From Micromonospora sp. KC606 (GTDB lineage Bacteria > Actinomycetota > Actinomycetes > Mycobacteriales > Micromonosporaceae): a stretch of DNA of 45,278 bases. Below are positions 25,209-33,533 of this stretch, piece by piece. The translations under genes were made by a program, and so were the position numbers. Position 1 is the first letter of the stretch. Every line of letters begins with the position of its first letter. Under the pieces are notes generated by a model. That model was not told where the DNA came from and did not search any database. It was given only the letters and a program-made list of their open reading frames with translations. The DNA lies in the NCBI RefSeq assembly GCF_004348675.1, contig NZ_SMKN01000024.1:1-45278 (forward strand), given 5' to 3'.

Positions 25209-25678
25209 CCGGCCGGCGCGACTACTACCACGACCCGCACGCACCCACCGCGAACAGCCTCCTCCCCGGCGCCGCCGCCATCGTCACCGACGACCACGGC
25301 CGCGTGCTGCTGCAACGGCGCACCGACTCCGGCAACTGGGCACCACCCGGCGGCGCCATGGACATCGGCGAAACCCTCCAACAGTGCGCCGTCCGCGAGG
25401 TCAAAGAGGAGACCGGCCTCGACATCGCCATCACCGGCCTACTTGGCATCTACACCGACCCCGCACACGTCATCGCGTACGCCGACGGCGAAGTCCGCCA
25501 AGAATTCACCATCACCTACCTCGCCCGAGTCACCGGCGGCACCATCACCGTCAGCGACGAATCCACCGAGGTCCGCTTCATCCACCCCACCGACTTCGAC
25601 CACATCCCCATCCACGACACCGTCCGACTCCGCCTCCACCACCACGCCGAGCACCGCGACACCCCCTACCTCGGATAA
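25205..25678 (+). CDS. Nudix hydrolase
   Basis: This 157-residue protein starts at GTG 25205. The Nudix box is complete at about 51-73 (GGAMDIGETL ... REVKEETGL), with the catalytic REVKEE glutamates that bind magnesium. Flanking strands AAAIVTDDHGRVLLQRR and WAPPGG are typical of MutT-like enzymes that hydrolyse nucleoside diphosphates linked to another group. The substrate cannot be deduced. It is coupled to the upstream HTH gene. Nudix genes are common cargo in AICEs, where a role in removing inhibitory nucleotides during transfer has been proposed. Confidence 0.93.
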   Translation: MTGRRDYYHDPHAPTANSLLPGAAAIVTDDHGRVLLQRRTDSGNWAPPGGAMDIGETLQQCAVREVKEETGLDIAITGLLGIYTDPAHVIAYADGEVRQEFTITYLARVTGGTITVSDESTEVRFIHPTDFDHIPIHDTVRLRLHHHAEHRDTPYLG

Positions 25679-25845
25679 CGCCACCCATCGATTCCCTGAC
25701 CGCTGAAGAGCGCAGACGTCTCCCCGGGTCGCCGCCACCGTCGCCGTCAACACCGATAGATTTCGATGCGGCGAGTTGGTGCCACGCACGAAAGGCCAGG
25801 TGAAACGCCATGAGAACGTAAGTCACACTGCGTGACGGGGTGAAA

Positions 25846-26070
25846 ATTCCACACGTATTATGTGCTGGCGGGGGTGGACGCCGGTCCCGCACAGCTTCCG
25901 GTGATCGCCCAGCCATCCTTATCTTCCGCATGTGTAGATGCACCTACGAACGACTCCGTGCGGAGGGGCATATAACCACCCGTATCACTGACGAGGTGAG
26001 CGGGAGGACTGAACACATCTTTGGTCCGGGAGCGATGCACTTGCAGCAGATATATCGCAGGGATTTTTGA
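25846..26070 (+). pseudogene. Orphan remnant of an RHS/Hint toxin C-terminus
   Basis: Near 25846-25880 one frame reads FHTYYVLAGVDAG, clearly like the last strand of the Hint domain of the RHS toxin (IHTYYVLAGNTP, nt 17296-17335); the bases agree closely (CCACACGTA.TATGTGCT). The upstream Hint part and any RHS core are absent, and this frame closes at a TAA near 25973-25975. A neighbouring frame continues to 26070 (GHITTRITDEVSGRTEHIFG) and may be the toxin tail after a frameshift. I read this as a decayed displaced toxin tip, as often found downstream of RHS genes. Confidence 0.55.
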
Positions 26071-26112
26071 TCGCTGTAGAGCCCTTAGAGAGTGATAGGT
26101 GGTGATGTCAGG

Positions 26113-26338
26113 ATGGTTGATCCCGCCGAATATGATAGGGATATGCCGCGCGTTCTAAGAGCATCTGGATAAGTTTGAACGAGCCGTAGCGAATGTGCGT
26201 CGAATTCACAGTGGTCACCCGCTGGATGAAGTTCGGCAGGCCCTCTTGGAGGAATTCGAATCGGAGGGTTTGGTCGTGTGGAGCGAGGTGGCAGATGATG
26301 CGGCTCGCCACATCGCCAGGGGAATAGGCGAGGCGTAA
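26113..26338 (+). pseudogene. Frameshifted small gene, possibly an immunity or regulatory remnant
   Basis: From ATG 26113 the frame reads MVDPAEYDRDMPRVL and then meets a stop. If one A near 26157-26160 is removed, translation continues EHLDKFERAVANVRRIH, GHPLDEVRQALLEEFESEGL, WSEVADDAARHIARGIGEA and ends at TAA 26336-26338, giving about 74 residues. The helical, well-composed second part has no start codon of its own near its beginning. It directly follows the orphan Hint remnant, where an immunity gene would be expected. It could also be a small actinobacterial protein of unknown role, or a single-base sequencing error. Confidence 0.55.
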
Positions 26339-26363
26339 GTGTCTTTGCGCCGCCGACACCTTT

Positions 26364-27449
26364 TCATTCGGTCGCGGCAGCAATCTGAAGCCCTGTGAGG
26401 TATGTCCTGGCGGGGCTTCTGCTGGGTGGTCGCCGCCCAGGTTCCCACGGTGCGGCGCCGCTGAGCACGGTGGCCGTGATCGCTGCCAGCACCATCGAAG
26501 CTTTGATTCGCTTGAGTGGCCGGCTGAACTTCCTGTCGGTGCTGGCCGCCGGCGAGGTCTCCACGTTCGTACTCGGCTGTGGTGGGCTTTGGGCCGAGGC
26601 CGCGGTGGTGGTGGTCGGGTCGGGTGTCGGCGGAAGCCCTCGAAGCCGGTCGAGCAGGTTGCCGATGCGCCGGATGCCGTCGGCTGCGGCGGCGAACATG
26701 ATCGGCATCAACGGCATGTCGTAGTACAGCGACGATGACCACTGGGTTTCGCGTGACGACAGCATCCGAGCCAGCATCAGTGGGGCGGCGAGCAGTGCCA
26801 GCGGTGATGCGAGCGCGACGAACCCGATCGGAATCAGCAACTGCTGCCAGGTTGTCACCTTGGCCGGCTGGTCCACCATGAGCTGCAGGACTTCCAGCGG
26901 GTGGCAGGCTGCCGTCCGCTGACGAGCGCGGCTATCAGCACGCTCGCCTGCGTCCATCTGCCCGCGAGCATCCGTTCCAGGCCCCAGGCCAGGAACACCG
27001 CGCCGAACATCACCTCGTGCACGGGAAATCTGATCGTGTTTGGAACGGCGTGACTGCCGAGGTAGGCGACAAGCATTCCGCTCGCCACCCGGACGCCGTA
27101 CCGGCGCCGGAAGAGGTGATAGACCGGGACGCCCGACAAGCAGATCAGCAGCACCTGCGCGTACACCAGGACAATCGGCGAGTCGTACACCCACAGGATC
27201 GGCGCCAGGAGCGCGAAGACCGGCGAAAAGTGGTCGCCCAGCTGCGCGAAGCCCTTGATCGGTACGTGCGGCCAGCCGTCGAACGCCCAGCCCTGCACCG
27301 CCTGGTGGAAGATGCCCAGGTCACATGCTCCGACCGCGGGATGCATCGCCAGGAACTGGGCACGCGGACCACCGTCCGAAGATGTAGATCGCGATCAGGA
27401 CAAGCCACGTACACGGCGATCGGAGCAACCTGATCACATGCTCCCGCAT
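26364..27449 (-). pseudogene. Broken DUF2079 multi-pass membrane protein gene
   Basis: Three frames on the minus strand together make a recognisable but interrupted membrane protein. From ATG 27449 it reads MREHVIRLL and a membrane helix (WLVLIAIYIFG). After a frameshift near 27365-27375 it continues FLAMHPAVGACDLGIFHQAV, FSPVFALLAPILWVYDSP, YAQVLLICLSGVPVYHLF. After a second break near 26880-26910, with apparent loss of the middle, it resumes WQQLLIPIGFVALASPLALL, YDMPLMPIMFAAAADGIRR. The DLGIF, HFSP and YY.MP patterns are those of DUF2079, usually about 450-500 residues. Only about 360 codons remain. Two frame breaks argue for a dead gene. Confidence 0.75.
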
Positions 27450-27605
27450 TGTCGACACGACCGCGCCGCATAGATGATCTTCCGCCAATCGAACAGCCGA
27501 CTCCGCGCCGGCGCGGACAGCGGCGACGAGGCGAAGATCTGCCGCAATCCGTTGTTGGCCTGGGCGACCGGCGGTGTTCATGGCGCTTCGTCAAGGTCGA
27601 CAGCC

Positions 27606-29585
27606 ATGATCCCTCAGCACAGGCCTCTCGACCGGCGTGGCTTCCTGCGCCGCTCGGTGGGGACCTCGGCGGCCCTGGTCGCCCTTCCCGTCGCCGGCGA
27701 GTGGCTGGCCGCCACCGCGGCGACCGCCGCCCCCGCGACCGCCGAGCCGGCCACAGCAGCGGCCACGAAGGCCGGACAGGTGCCGCCGCCGCCCGAGTAC
27801 CCGGGCCGCCCCTTCGTGGACGACTACGCCACGAACACCACCGCCAACCTGACTCCGCAGACCAACGCGGCGGTGCGGATCCTCGCCGGCTTCGAGCAGC
27901 TCTGGAGCACCGGGCTCTCCTGGGACAACGGGGTGCCCCGCAGTCCGGAGGTGCTGCGCGCCAACATCCGCTACGTGGTGAAGCGGACGACCGAGCGCGG
28001 CGAGGCCGAGGCGAAGCAGGCGTTTATCTTCGACCGGCAGCACCAGAGCTACAGCGCGATCCGGGGTCTCGGCCCGCTGGCCGAGCCGTACCTGGCCGGC
28101 TCCCTCGCCGTCACCGGGATCACGTCCGCGCCTGACGGCATCCCGGCCGCCAAAATCAACGATGTCGTGCCTCCGGACGCTCCGGCCGGGTCCGCGCTCG
28201 GCGCCGGCTCCACCTCCTCGGCGCTCGGCACGGTCGTCACGCTGGTCAACAGCGTTCGCGGCAACTTCACCTCCAGCAACCCGAGCAAGTTCGCCTACCA
28301 GTACCCGCGTCCGTGGCGGCTCAGCGACGACAATCGGGTGGTCCCGACCGGCGGCATCCCGGTGCTCGGTGTGCCGGTCTACGACGCCGACACGTTCGTC
28401 GTTCCGCAACTGCTCCGCCAGCGGTCCGAGACTCCGGCCAGCGACGGAGGCTTCCCCAGCGGCCACGCCAATGCCGCCTGGCTGGCCGCGCTCGGCTTCG
28501 CGTACGCGATTCCGGAGCGGTTCCAGGAGCTGCTGGCCCGCGCCAGCGACGTGTCGGACAGCCGGATCGCCGCCGGCATGCACTCCCCGGTCGACGTGAT
28601 CGGCGGGCGGATCCTGGCCACCGCGCTGGCCGCCGCCGTCCTCAGCAACCCCGCCACCGCCGAGCTGAAGGTCGCCGCCCGCCGCCAGGCCGTGGAATAC
28701 CTGCGCGCCCGCACCAACGCCACCGACCTGTTCGCGTACGCCCACTCGGCGGGCTCCGACACCGACCCGTACGCGGACCGGGAGGCGAACCTGGCGCGGG
28801 TGACGCCCCGGTTGACGTACATGCTCACCCGCACCGGCGAGGACACCCCGCTGGACGTGCCGAAGGGCGCCGAGGTGCTGTTGGAGACCCGGCTGCCCTA
28901 CCTGGACGCCGAGCAGCGCCGCGCGGTGCTGGCAAGCACCGCGCTTCCCGGCGGCTACCCGCTGCTGGACGGGCCGGAGCAGTGGGGCCGGCTGAACCTG
29001 TTCGCCGCCGCCGACGGGTACGGCTCGCTACGTGACACCGTGACGGTCACGATGGACGCCGCCGCCGGTGGTTTCCACGCCGCCGACACCTGGCGCAACG
29101 ACATTGACGGCACCGGCACGCTGGTCAAGAACGGCACCGGCACGCTGACCCTGACCGGCCGGAACAGCTTCGCCGGCGGCACCCGCCTGCTGGCCGGCAC
29201 CCTGGTGGCCGCCTCGGCCACGGCGTTGGGCCACGGGCCGGTCGAGCTGCGCGGCGGCACCCTGCGCCTGGACCGGGCCGCCGGGGAGGTGCGGGTCGAC
29301 GGCGACTACGGCCAGGCGGACGGCGCCGCGCTGGCGGTGAGCCTGCGCGACAACGGCAAGCCGGCGCTGACGGTGACGCGGCGGGCGACCCTCGGCCCTC
29401 GCGCCGAACTGGTGCTCACCCTCGACCCGGAGCGCCCGCCGGCACCCGGTGTGGTGGTGCCGGTGCTGCACGCCCGGCAGATCAACGGCCGGTTCGGCAC
29501 GGTCACCCTCACCGGTGTGGACGGCTACCGGGCCGAGCTGATCCAGATCAGGACGGCGGTCTCGGTCCGTCTCCGCAAGAGCTGA
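27606..29585 (+). CDS. Tat-exported PAP2-family phosphatase with autotransporter-type beta repeats
   Basis: This 659-residue protein starts at ATG 27606. The N-terminus LDRRGFLRRSVGTSAALVALPVAG is a twin-arginine signal. The PAP2/vanadium-haloperoxidase signature is complete: K228-x6-R235-P236, then PSGH with His287, then S-R320-x5-H326-x3-D330. This predicts an extracellular acid phosphatase working through a phospho-histidine. Residues about 525-600 contain an autotransporter-associated beta-strand repeat (GTGTLTLTGRNSFAGGTRLLAGTL region), unusual for a protein without an outer membrane. A hairpin follows the stop, so it is probably a single-gene unit. An in-frame extension upstream to 27474 is open but has no signal-peptide logic. 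Confidence 0.9.
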   Translation: MIPQHRPLDRRGFLRRSVGTSAALVALPVAGEWLAATAATAAPATAEPATAAATKAGQVPPPPEYPGRPFVDDYATNTTANLTPQTNAAVRILAGFEQLWSTGLSWDNGVPRSPEVLRANIRYVVKRTTERGEAEAKQAFIFDRQHQSYSAIRGLGPLAEPYLAGSLAVTGITSAPDGIPAAKINDVVPPDAPAGSALGAGSTSSALGTVVTLVNSVRGNFTSSNPSKFAYQYPRPWRLSDDNRVVPTGGIPVLGVPVYDADTFVVPQLLRQRSETPASDGGFPSGHANAAWLAALGFAYAIPERFQELLARASDVSDSRIAAGMHSPVDVIGGRILATALAAAVLSNPATAELKVAARRQAVEYLRARTNATDLFAYAHSAGSDTDPYADREANLARVTPRLTYMLTRTGEDTPLDVPKGAEVLLETRLPYLDAEQRRAVLASTALPGGYPLLDGPEQWGRLNLFAAADGYGSLRDTVTVTMDAAAGGFHAADTWRNDIDGTGTLVKNGTGTLTLTGRNSFAGGTRLLAGTLVAASATALGHGPVELRGGTLRLDRAAGEVRVDGDYGQADGAALAVSLRDNGKPALTVTRRATLGPRAELVLTLDPERPPAPGVVVPVLHARQINGRFGTVTLTGVDGYRAELIQIRTAVSVRLRKS

Positions 29586-29594
29586 ACCATCGGA

Positions 29595-29626
29595 GCCCTG
29601 GCCCGGGCGTCGTCCCGGGTCAGGGC
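29595..29626 (+). terminator. Hairpin terminator after the PAP2 gene
   Basis: GCCCTGGCCCGGG at 29595-29607 pairs with CCCGGGTCAGGGC at 29614-29626 (12 of 13) around a 6-base loop, 10 bases after the PAP2 stop, followed by CTTCC. Confidence 0.65.
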
Positions 29627-29745
29627 CTTCCCGGTTGACCTGTCCGGGCAGGCGTGCGCGCTCCCCGTGAGCGCTGGTGGAACCTGTCCCGGCGCACCAG
29701 GACGCCCAACCGTCCGAACATCCTGGTGCGCGGGATCGTCACGGT

Positions 29746-31338
29746 CTATCGGACGGCGAGCGGACCGGACGGTATCGGCGGGGCGAGTGACGCGATGCCG
29801 ACGTCGTCGGGTGATGGACCGGGGCAGAAGCGGTCCCGGTCGGGCAGCGTCCCCGTGGTGAGGAACGCGGTGGCGATGTCGGCGGCGCACGGACCGGACC
29901 GGATGCCGTACACCCCGTGCCCGCCCGCGTCCTGGGTGACCATCGCGGCCCGTCGGTCCAGCGCCCGGCGCAGCCCGAACGCGGACCGCCAGCCGGTCGC
30001 CGGGTCACGCAGGTTCTGCAGGATCAGCACGTTGCGTGGCCCCTTGCCGGTGACCGCCACCGGTGGTTCCAGCGGGCGGTTCGGCCAGAACACGCACGGC
30101 CAGAGGTTGGCCGGCATGCCGGCGGTGATCGGGAACAGCCGGCGGTCGACGGCCACGTCGCGGGCGTACCGGTCGACATCGCGCGACCACGCCACGTCGC
30201 CGCAGGCGATCGCGTAGAGGACGGCGATGCTGTTGTCGGCCGGTGCCTGGGCGGCTGCTGCCCGTCGTCGCAGCGCGGCCAGGGCTGCCGGTGGCGTCGC
30301 CTGGGCGAGTTCCTGCCAGATCGTGGCGAGCAGCGGGAAGTTGCGGTCGTCGTACAGCAGGGCGCGAGTGATCGCGCGGTAGACGTTGCCGGTGAGCACC
30401 AACTCTGGCGTCACGACCGGCTCGCGGTCCAGCTTCGCGGCGGTCGCGTAATAGGTTCGGGTCACCGCCGCCGGTGTCGTGCCCAGCGCGTACCCGTCGT
30501 TGCGGGCGGCGGCCCAGGCGGTGAAGTCGGGAAAGCGCACCGCCGTGGACGGGCCGAACTGCCGCCAGATGCCGTGCCAGATCTGGGTCGGGTCGACCGC
30601 GCTGTCGAGGATGATCCGGTCGCTGCGGCCCGGGAACAGCGAGGTGTAGACCGCGCCGAGGTAGCTGCCGTATGAGTACCCGAGGTACGACAGCTTCGGC
30701 TCGCCGAGCGCGGCCCGGATGCGGTCCATGTCGCGTGCGGTGTTGGCGGTGGTGATGTGCGGCAGCAACTCGCCGGAGTGCGCCGCGCAGTCGCGCGCCG
30801 TCGTCCGGGCGAACTCGATGTTGCGGGCGATCGACCCGTCCGGTGCCGGGTAGGGCAGGATGAGGTCGGTCACCGCGACCGGGTCGGTGATGCCGCACGT
30901 GATCGGCGTGCTCGCCCCGACACCGCGCGGGTCGAACCCGATCAGGTCGTAGCGGGTCAGCACCTCGGCCGGCAGCGCGGCGGCGAGGAAGCTGGGCATG
31001 TCGAGGCCGGAGCCGCCGGGCCCGCCCGGGTTGGACAGCAGGATGCCGCGCCGTAGGCCCGGCTCGGCGGTGGCGATCCGTGAAATCGTGACGTCGATCT
31101 GGCGGCCGTGCGGATGGCGATAGTCCAGCGGCAGACGCAGTGTGGCGCACTGTTGGCGGGCGTCGCGCCCGGAACCTTCGGCCGGGGGCGGGCAGGTGCC
31201 CCAGACCGGCCCGGCCGTTGCAGCCGTGGCTCCTGCCGGTGTCGCCGGGGTGAGCGTGGCCGCGAACACGGCCACCGTGACGAGCGCGAGTGACCGCCGT
31301 ATCCGTGGCCGACGGGTGGAGCTCCCGTGGTCGAGCAT
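29746..31338 (-). CDS. Secreted alpha/beta hydrolase, tripeptidyl-aminopeptidase-like
   Basis: This 530-residue secreted hydrolase has a signal peptide near 14-38. The core resembles the S33 tripeptidyl aminopeptidases (SlpD/SlpE, Tap) of actinomycetes: an oxyanion region SNPGGPGGSG (102-111), FDPRGVG (135-141), the nucleophile in GYSYG with Ser222, Asp445 in NLRDPATG, and His474 in GGHGVYG. A C-terminal helical cap (TAP-like) holds the Asp and His. The probable role is to trim short N-terminal peptides from secreted proteins. ATG 31338 is preceded by GGAGG at a spacing of 6. It is convergent with the PAP2 gene. Confidence 0.9.
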   Translation of the reverse strand: MLDHGSSTRRPRIRRSLALVTVAVFAATLTPATPAGATAATAGPVWGTCPPPAEGSGRDARQQCATLRLPLDYRHPHGRQIDVTISRIATAEPGLRRGILLSNPGGPGGSGLDMPSFLAAALPAEVLTRYDLIGFDPRGVGASTPITCGITDPVAVTDLILPYPAPDGSIARNIEFARTTARDCAAHSGELLPHITTANTARDMDRIRAALGEPKLSYLGYSYGSYLGAVYTSLFPGRSDRIILDSAVDPTQIWHGIWRQFGPSTAVRFPDFTAWAAARNDGYALGTTPAAVTRTYYATAAKLDREPVVTPELVLTGNVYRAITRALLYDDRNFPLLATIWQELAQATPPAALAALRRRAAAAQAPADNSIAVLYAIACGDVAWSRDVDRYARDVAVDRRLFPITAGMPANLWPCVFWPNRPLEPPVAVTGKGPRNVLILQNLRDPATGWRSAFGLRRALDRRAAMVTQDAGGHGVYGIRSGPCAADIATAFLTTGTLPDRDRFCPGPSPDDVGIASLAPPIPSGPLAVR

Positions 31339-31463
31339 CGAGCACCTCCGTTCATCGATGGTGCTGATGGTAGGGGTGCCGTTCCACGCCGGGTGAGGCC
31401 GAGTCGATGACGATCATTCGGGGTTCGCGGGGCGCGTGCTGTTGCCGGGCGCTACCGGAGCGG

Positions 31464-31925
31464 TCACCGAGCCGAGGATGTCGGGCCGAGCGCGCGCAGG
31501 GCGTACGCGACCAGCGACTTCAGTTCCCGGGCGTCCGGCATGCCGAGGTGGAAGACGAGTCGGTGATAAAGAGGCCCGTATACCAGGTCCACGGCGAGGT
31601 CCAGGTCCGCGTCGGCGGCCACCTGCCCGCTGAGCTGGGCTTGGCGCATCCGTTCCTTGAACTGGGCGATGCGCGGCCGGATGAGTCGTTCCCGCAGCTC
31701 TTGTGCCAGATCCGGGTCGTGCAGGGCTTCGGCGATCAGCCCGACGACGGGGGAGCGGTCCGGCGGGGTGAGCAGGTCGATGACCGCAGTCAGTTGGGTG
31801 TGCAGGTCGGCGGCGAGGTCGCCGGTGTCCGGGTAGTCGGCCACCATGGTGGCCACGTCGTCGACGGCGTCCAGGATGACGCTCCCTTTGGACGGCCACC
31901 AGCGGTAGATCGTCTTCTTGCTCAC
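31464..31925 (-). pseudogene. TetR-family regulator lacking the N-terminal half of its DNA-binding domain
   Basis: The frame from GTG 31925 opens directly with VSKKTIYRWWPSKGSVILDA, the recognition helix of a TetR regulator. It continues with a normal TetR C-terminal ligand domain (PDTGDLAADLHTQLTAVIDLL, YGPLYHRLVFHLG) for 153 residues. About 40 residues of the HTH are missing. Upstream codons (RR) already disagree with the family, which has AGVSKKT, so the break lies at 31926-31927. The other side of the break is the middle of a dihydrofolate-reductase-like gene on the plus strand. Even if translated, the product could not bind DNA normally. Confidence 0.8.
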
Positions 31926-31927
31926 CC

Positions 31928-32194
31928 GACGGTGACCTGGTGGAGGGCCTGGCCGCGCTGAAGAACACCCCGGGCCGCAACATCAACATCTCCGGCAGCA
32001 TCTCGGTGGTGCAGGCGGTGCTGGCCGCCGGGCTGCTGGACGACCTGCACCTGATGGTGTTCCCCGTGGTGCTCGGCGGCGGGACCCGCCTGTTCCCCGA
32101 GGAGGGAAAGCGGGTCGCAATGTCCCTGGCCGGTTGCCAGCGGTTCGACACCGGGGTCGTCAACCTGCACTACCAAATCGGCGGTGCCCGATGA
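31928..32194 (+). pseudogene. C-terminal half of a RibD/dihydrofolate-reductase-like protein
   Basis: From codon 31928 the frame reads DGDLVEGLAALKNTPGRNIN, GSISVVQAVLAAGLLDDLHL, FPVVLGGGTRLFPEEGKRV and ends at TGA 32192-32194. This matches the second half of the RibD_C/dihydrofolate-reductase family (NADPH-binding, usually about 180-200 residues). The first half is missing and is replaced by the truncated TetR gene on the other strand. GTG 31940 could start a short product, but it would lack the nucleotide-binding N-terminus. The stop overlaps the ATG of the next gene (ATGA), as in intact tandem pairs. Confidence 0.8.
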
Positions 32195-32556
32195 GCAAGG
32201 TTGTCGCGGCAATGTCGATCTCGGTCGACGGTTTCGTCGGCGCAAGCGATCCCGAGCAGTGGTTCCCGGTGCGCAACCGGGTGCACAACTGGGTGTTCGA
32301 CCTGGCCGCCTGGCGCGAACGGCAGGGCATGACCGGCGGCCAGCACACGATCTCGTCAGAGCTGGTCGCCGAAGAGTTCACCAGCACCGGCGCCTACGTG
32401 ATGGGTCGCACCATGTTCGACTTCGGCGAGGAACCCTGGGGCGAGGAGCCACCGTTTCGCGCCCCGGTGTTCGTGGTCACCCACCGCGAACGCGAGCCCC
32501 TCCGAGTCACTCCCGGCGACGGTGTGACCCACCTGTACTACCGATGCATCCGGTAG
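32191..32556 (+). pseudogene. N-terminal half of a second RibD/dihydrofolate-reductase-like protein
   Basis: From ATG 32191 the 121-residue frame reads MSKVVAAMSISVDGFVGASD, then VHNWVFDLAAWRERQGM, TGAYVMGRTMFDFGEEPWG, FRAPVFVVTHREREPL. It then stops after THLYYRCIR. The start is a textbook N-terminal half of this family, but the LKxxPG, GS and PVxLGxGxRLF parts that should follow are absent. The sequence after the last recognisable residue (about 32530) has no frame restoring them convincingly. A product might be made but would be a half domain. It lies 4 bases into the stop of the preceding half gene. Confidence 0.75.
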
Positions 32557-32962
32557 CGCGGCAGCTCCCGGCATGCCGGACGGCGGGTCGTGCCGCGAGC
32601 AGGGGATTCGGGCCGAGTGGACCCGAGAGCAGGCGCGGACCACCGCTGCGTCAAGCCCTCGAAAGGCCGGCTCCGGCCAGCGCAGAGGCGAAAATCATGA
32701 AGCTGACCGTGGCCTCGCTACGTCGGTGAATCCGCCGTCGTCTCCGTCCGCGCCGACGGCCGGGAAGTGATGACGCTGGCCCGGAAACACTGGCACGCAG
32801 CGGCCCGGGCGCCATGCGCCATCGGTGCCCGGGCCGCTGGCGTCCGAACGCCAGGCCAGGCGCGCTCGCCGCTGCGGCAGCCATTGAAAACATATCTCCA
32901 AGCTGGTTTTATGGACTCAATCGCGAGGGCGCCTCGTCCTCTCTGAGACCAAGGAGTTCGCC
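32557..32962. other. Gap with debris and a strong hairpin, no intact gene
   Basis: About 400 bases without a supportable gene. At 32697-32729 a tiny frame reads MKLTVASLRR; MKLTV is a common start of another dihydrofolate-reductase-like family, so this may be a further stub, but eleven codons prove nothing. A hairpin lies at 32798-32840. The last 20 bases carry AAGGAG, the ribosome site of the next gene. Confidence 0.45.
32798..32840. terminator. Long GC hairpin, probable terminator
   Basis: CAGCGGCCCGGGC at 32798-32810 pairs with GCCCGGGCCGCTGG at 32827-32840 around a 16-base region that itself folds (GCCATG/CAT). It lies between the half dihydrofolate-reductase gene and the membrane-protein gene. 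Confidence 0.55.
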
Positions 32963-33490
32963 ATGGATCTGATCAACGACTTCCTCGCCTGGGCCTGGCC
33001 GCGTCACCTCAACCCGATCAGCTGGTACATCCGGCCGCTGTTCTTCCTGCCCATCGCCTACTTCTGCTGGACGCGCCGCCCGGTGTGGCTGACTGTGACG
33101 ATCGTGGCGATGCTGTCGAGCTTCTTCTGGTTCCCCGCCCCGCCGCAAGGGCAGGTCGACCCGAAGATCGCCGGGGTGCTGGAGATGGAGAAGGAGTTGT
33201 TCGCCGACCCGACCTGGGTCACCTGGGTGACGCTGCCGCTGATCCCGGCGCTGCTCGGCGGGCTGTGCGCGGCGTTCTGGTTCCGCTCGATCGGTTGGGG
33301 TCTGGTCATCATCGACGGCGGTCTGGCCCTGAAGATCGCGTGGACTGTCGCCAACTCCGGCAGCGACGGTCTCGCCACGGTCCTGCCGCTCGGGCTTGGC
33401 GCCATCGTGATGACCGCGGTCATCATCGCTGTCGCCAGGTGGAAAGGGCTCCGGCTGGGGCCGCGCGCGGGTGAGGCCACGCCCTCATGA
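32963..33490 (+). CDS. Multi-pass membrane protein of unknown function
   Basis: This 175-residue protein starts at ATG 32963, 6 bases after AAGGAG. Four or five membrane helices are visible: near 22-36 (YIRPLFFLPIAYFCW), 40-58 (VWLTVTIVAMLSSFFWF), 88-107 (LPLIPALLGGLCAAFWF), 110-128 (GWGLVIIDGGLALKIAW) and 139-160 (VLPLGLGAIVMTAVIIAVARW). No family is recognised. A TetR gene starts 43 bases after its stop with a palindrome between them, so the TetR might also affect this region, although the palindrome lies downstream of this gene. Confidence 0.85.
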   Translation: MDLINDFLAWAWPRHLNPISWYIRPLFFLPIAYFCWTRRPVWLTVTIVAMLSSFFWFPAPPQGQVDPKIAGVLEMEKELFADPTWVTWVTLPLIPALLGGLCAAFWFRSIGWGLVIIDGGLALKIAWTVANSGSDGLATVLPLGLGAIVMTAVIIAVARWKGLRLGPRAGEATPS

Positions 33491-33497
33491 AACTATC

Positions 33498-33512
33498 TGA
33501 ACAAACTGTTCA
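33498..33512. promoter_or_regulatory. TetR-type operator candidate
   Basis: TGAACA-AAC-TGTTCA is a perfect inverted repeat in an AT-richer patch 22 bases before the TetR start. Operators of TetR regulators commonly overlap their own promoter, so autoregulation by the downstream gene is the simplest reading. Confidence 0.55.
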
Positions 33513-33533
33513 CAGAGGGAAAGGGGTTGCGTG

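Larger units (their letters stand above)
18607..25678. mobile_element. Actinomycete integrative and conjugative element (pSAM2/AICE type), boundaries approximate
   Basis: The core order GntR regulator, SCO3933-like protein, FtsK/TraB translocase, RepSA-type initiator, Xis and tyrosine integrase is the hallmark of AICEs. These excise, replicate by rolling circle and move double-stranded DNA between mycelia with one TraB-like motor. Five genes (19324-23913) overlap their neighbours, so they are one transcription unit. The HTH-Nudix pair is included because Nudix genes are frequent AICE cargo; it may lie outside. No tRNA gene and no convincing direct repeats were found at either side, so the ends are those of the first and last plausible genes. 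The element sits directly between an RHS toxin operon and an orphan Hint remnant. Confidence 0.85.

Noticed and set aside
32573..32770. Short overlapping frames after the half dihydrofolate-reductase gene
   Set aside because: None has domain content. MKLTV at 32697 is suggestive, but eleven codons cannot support a gene.
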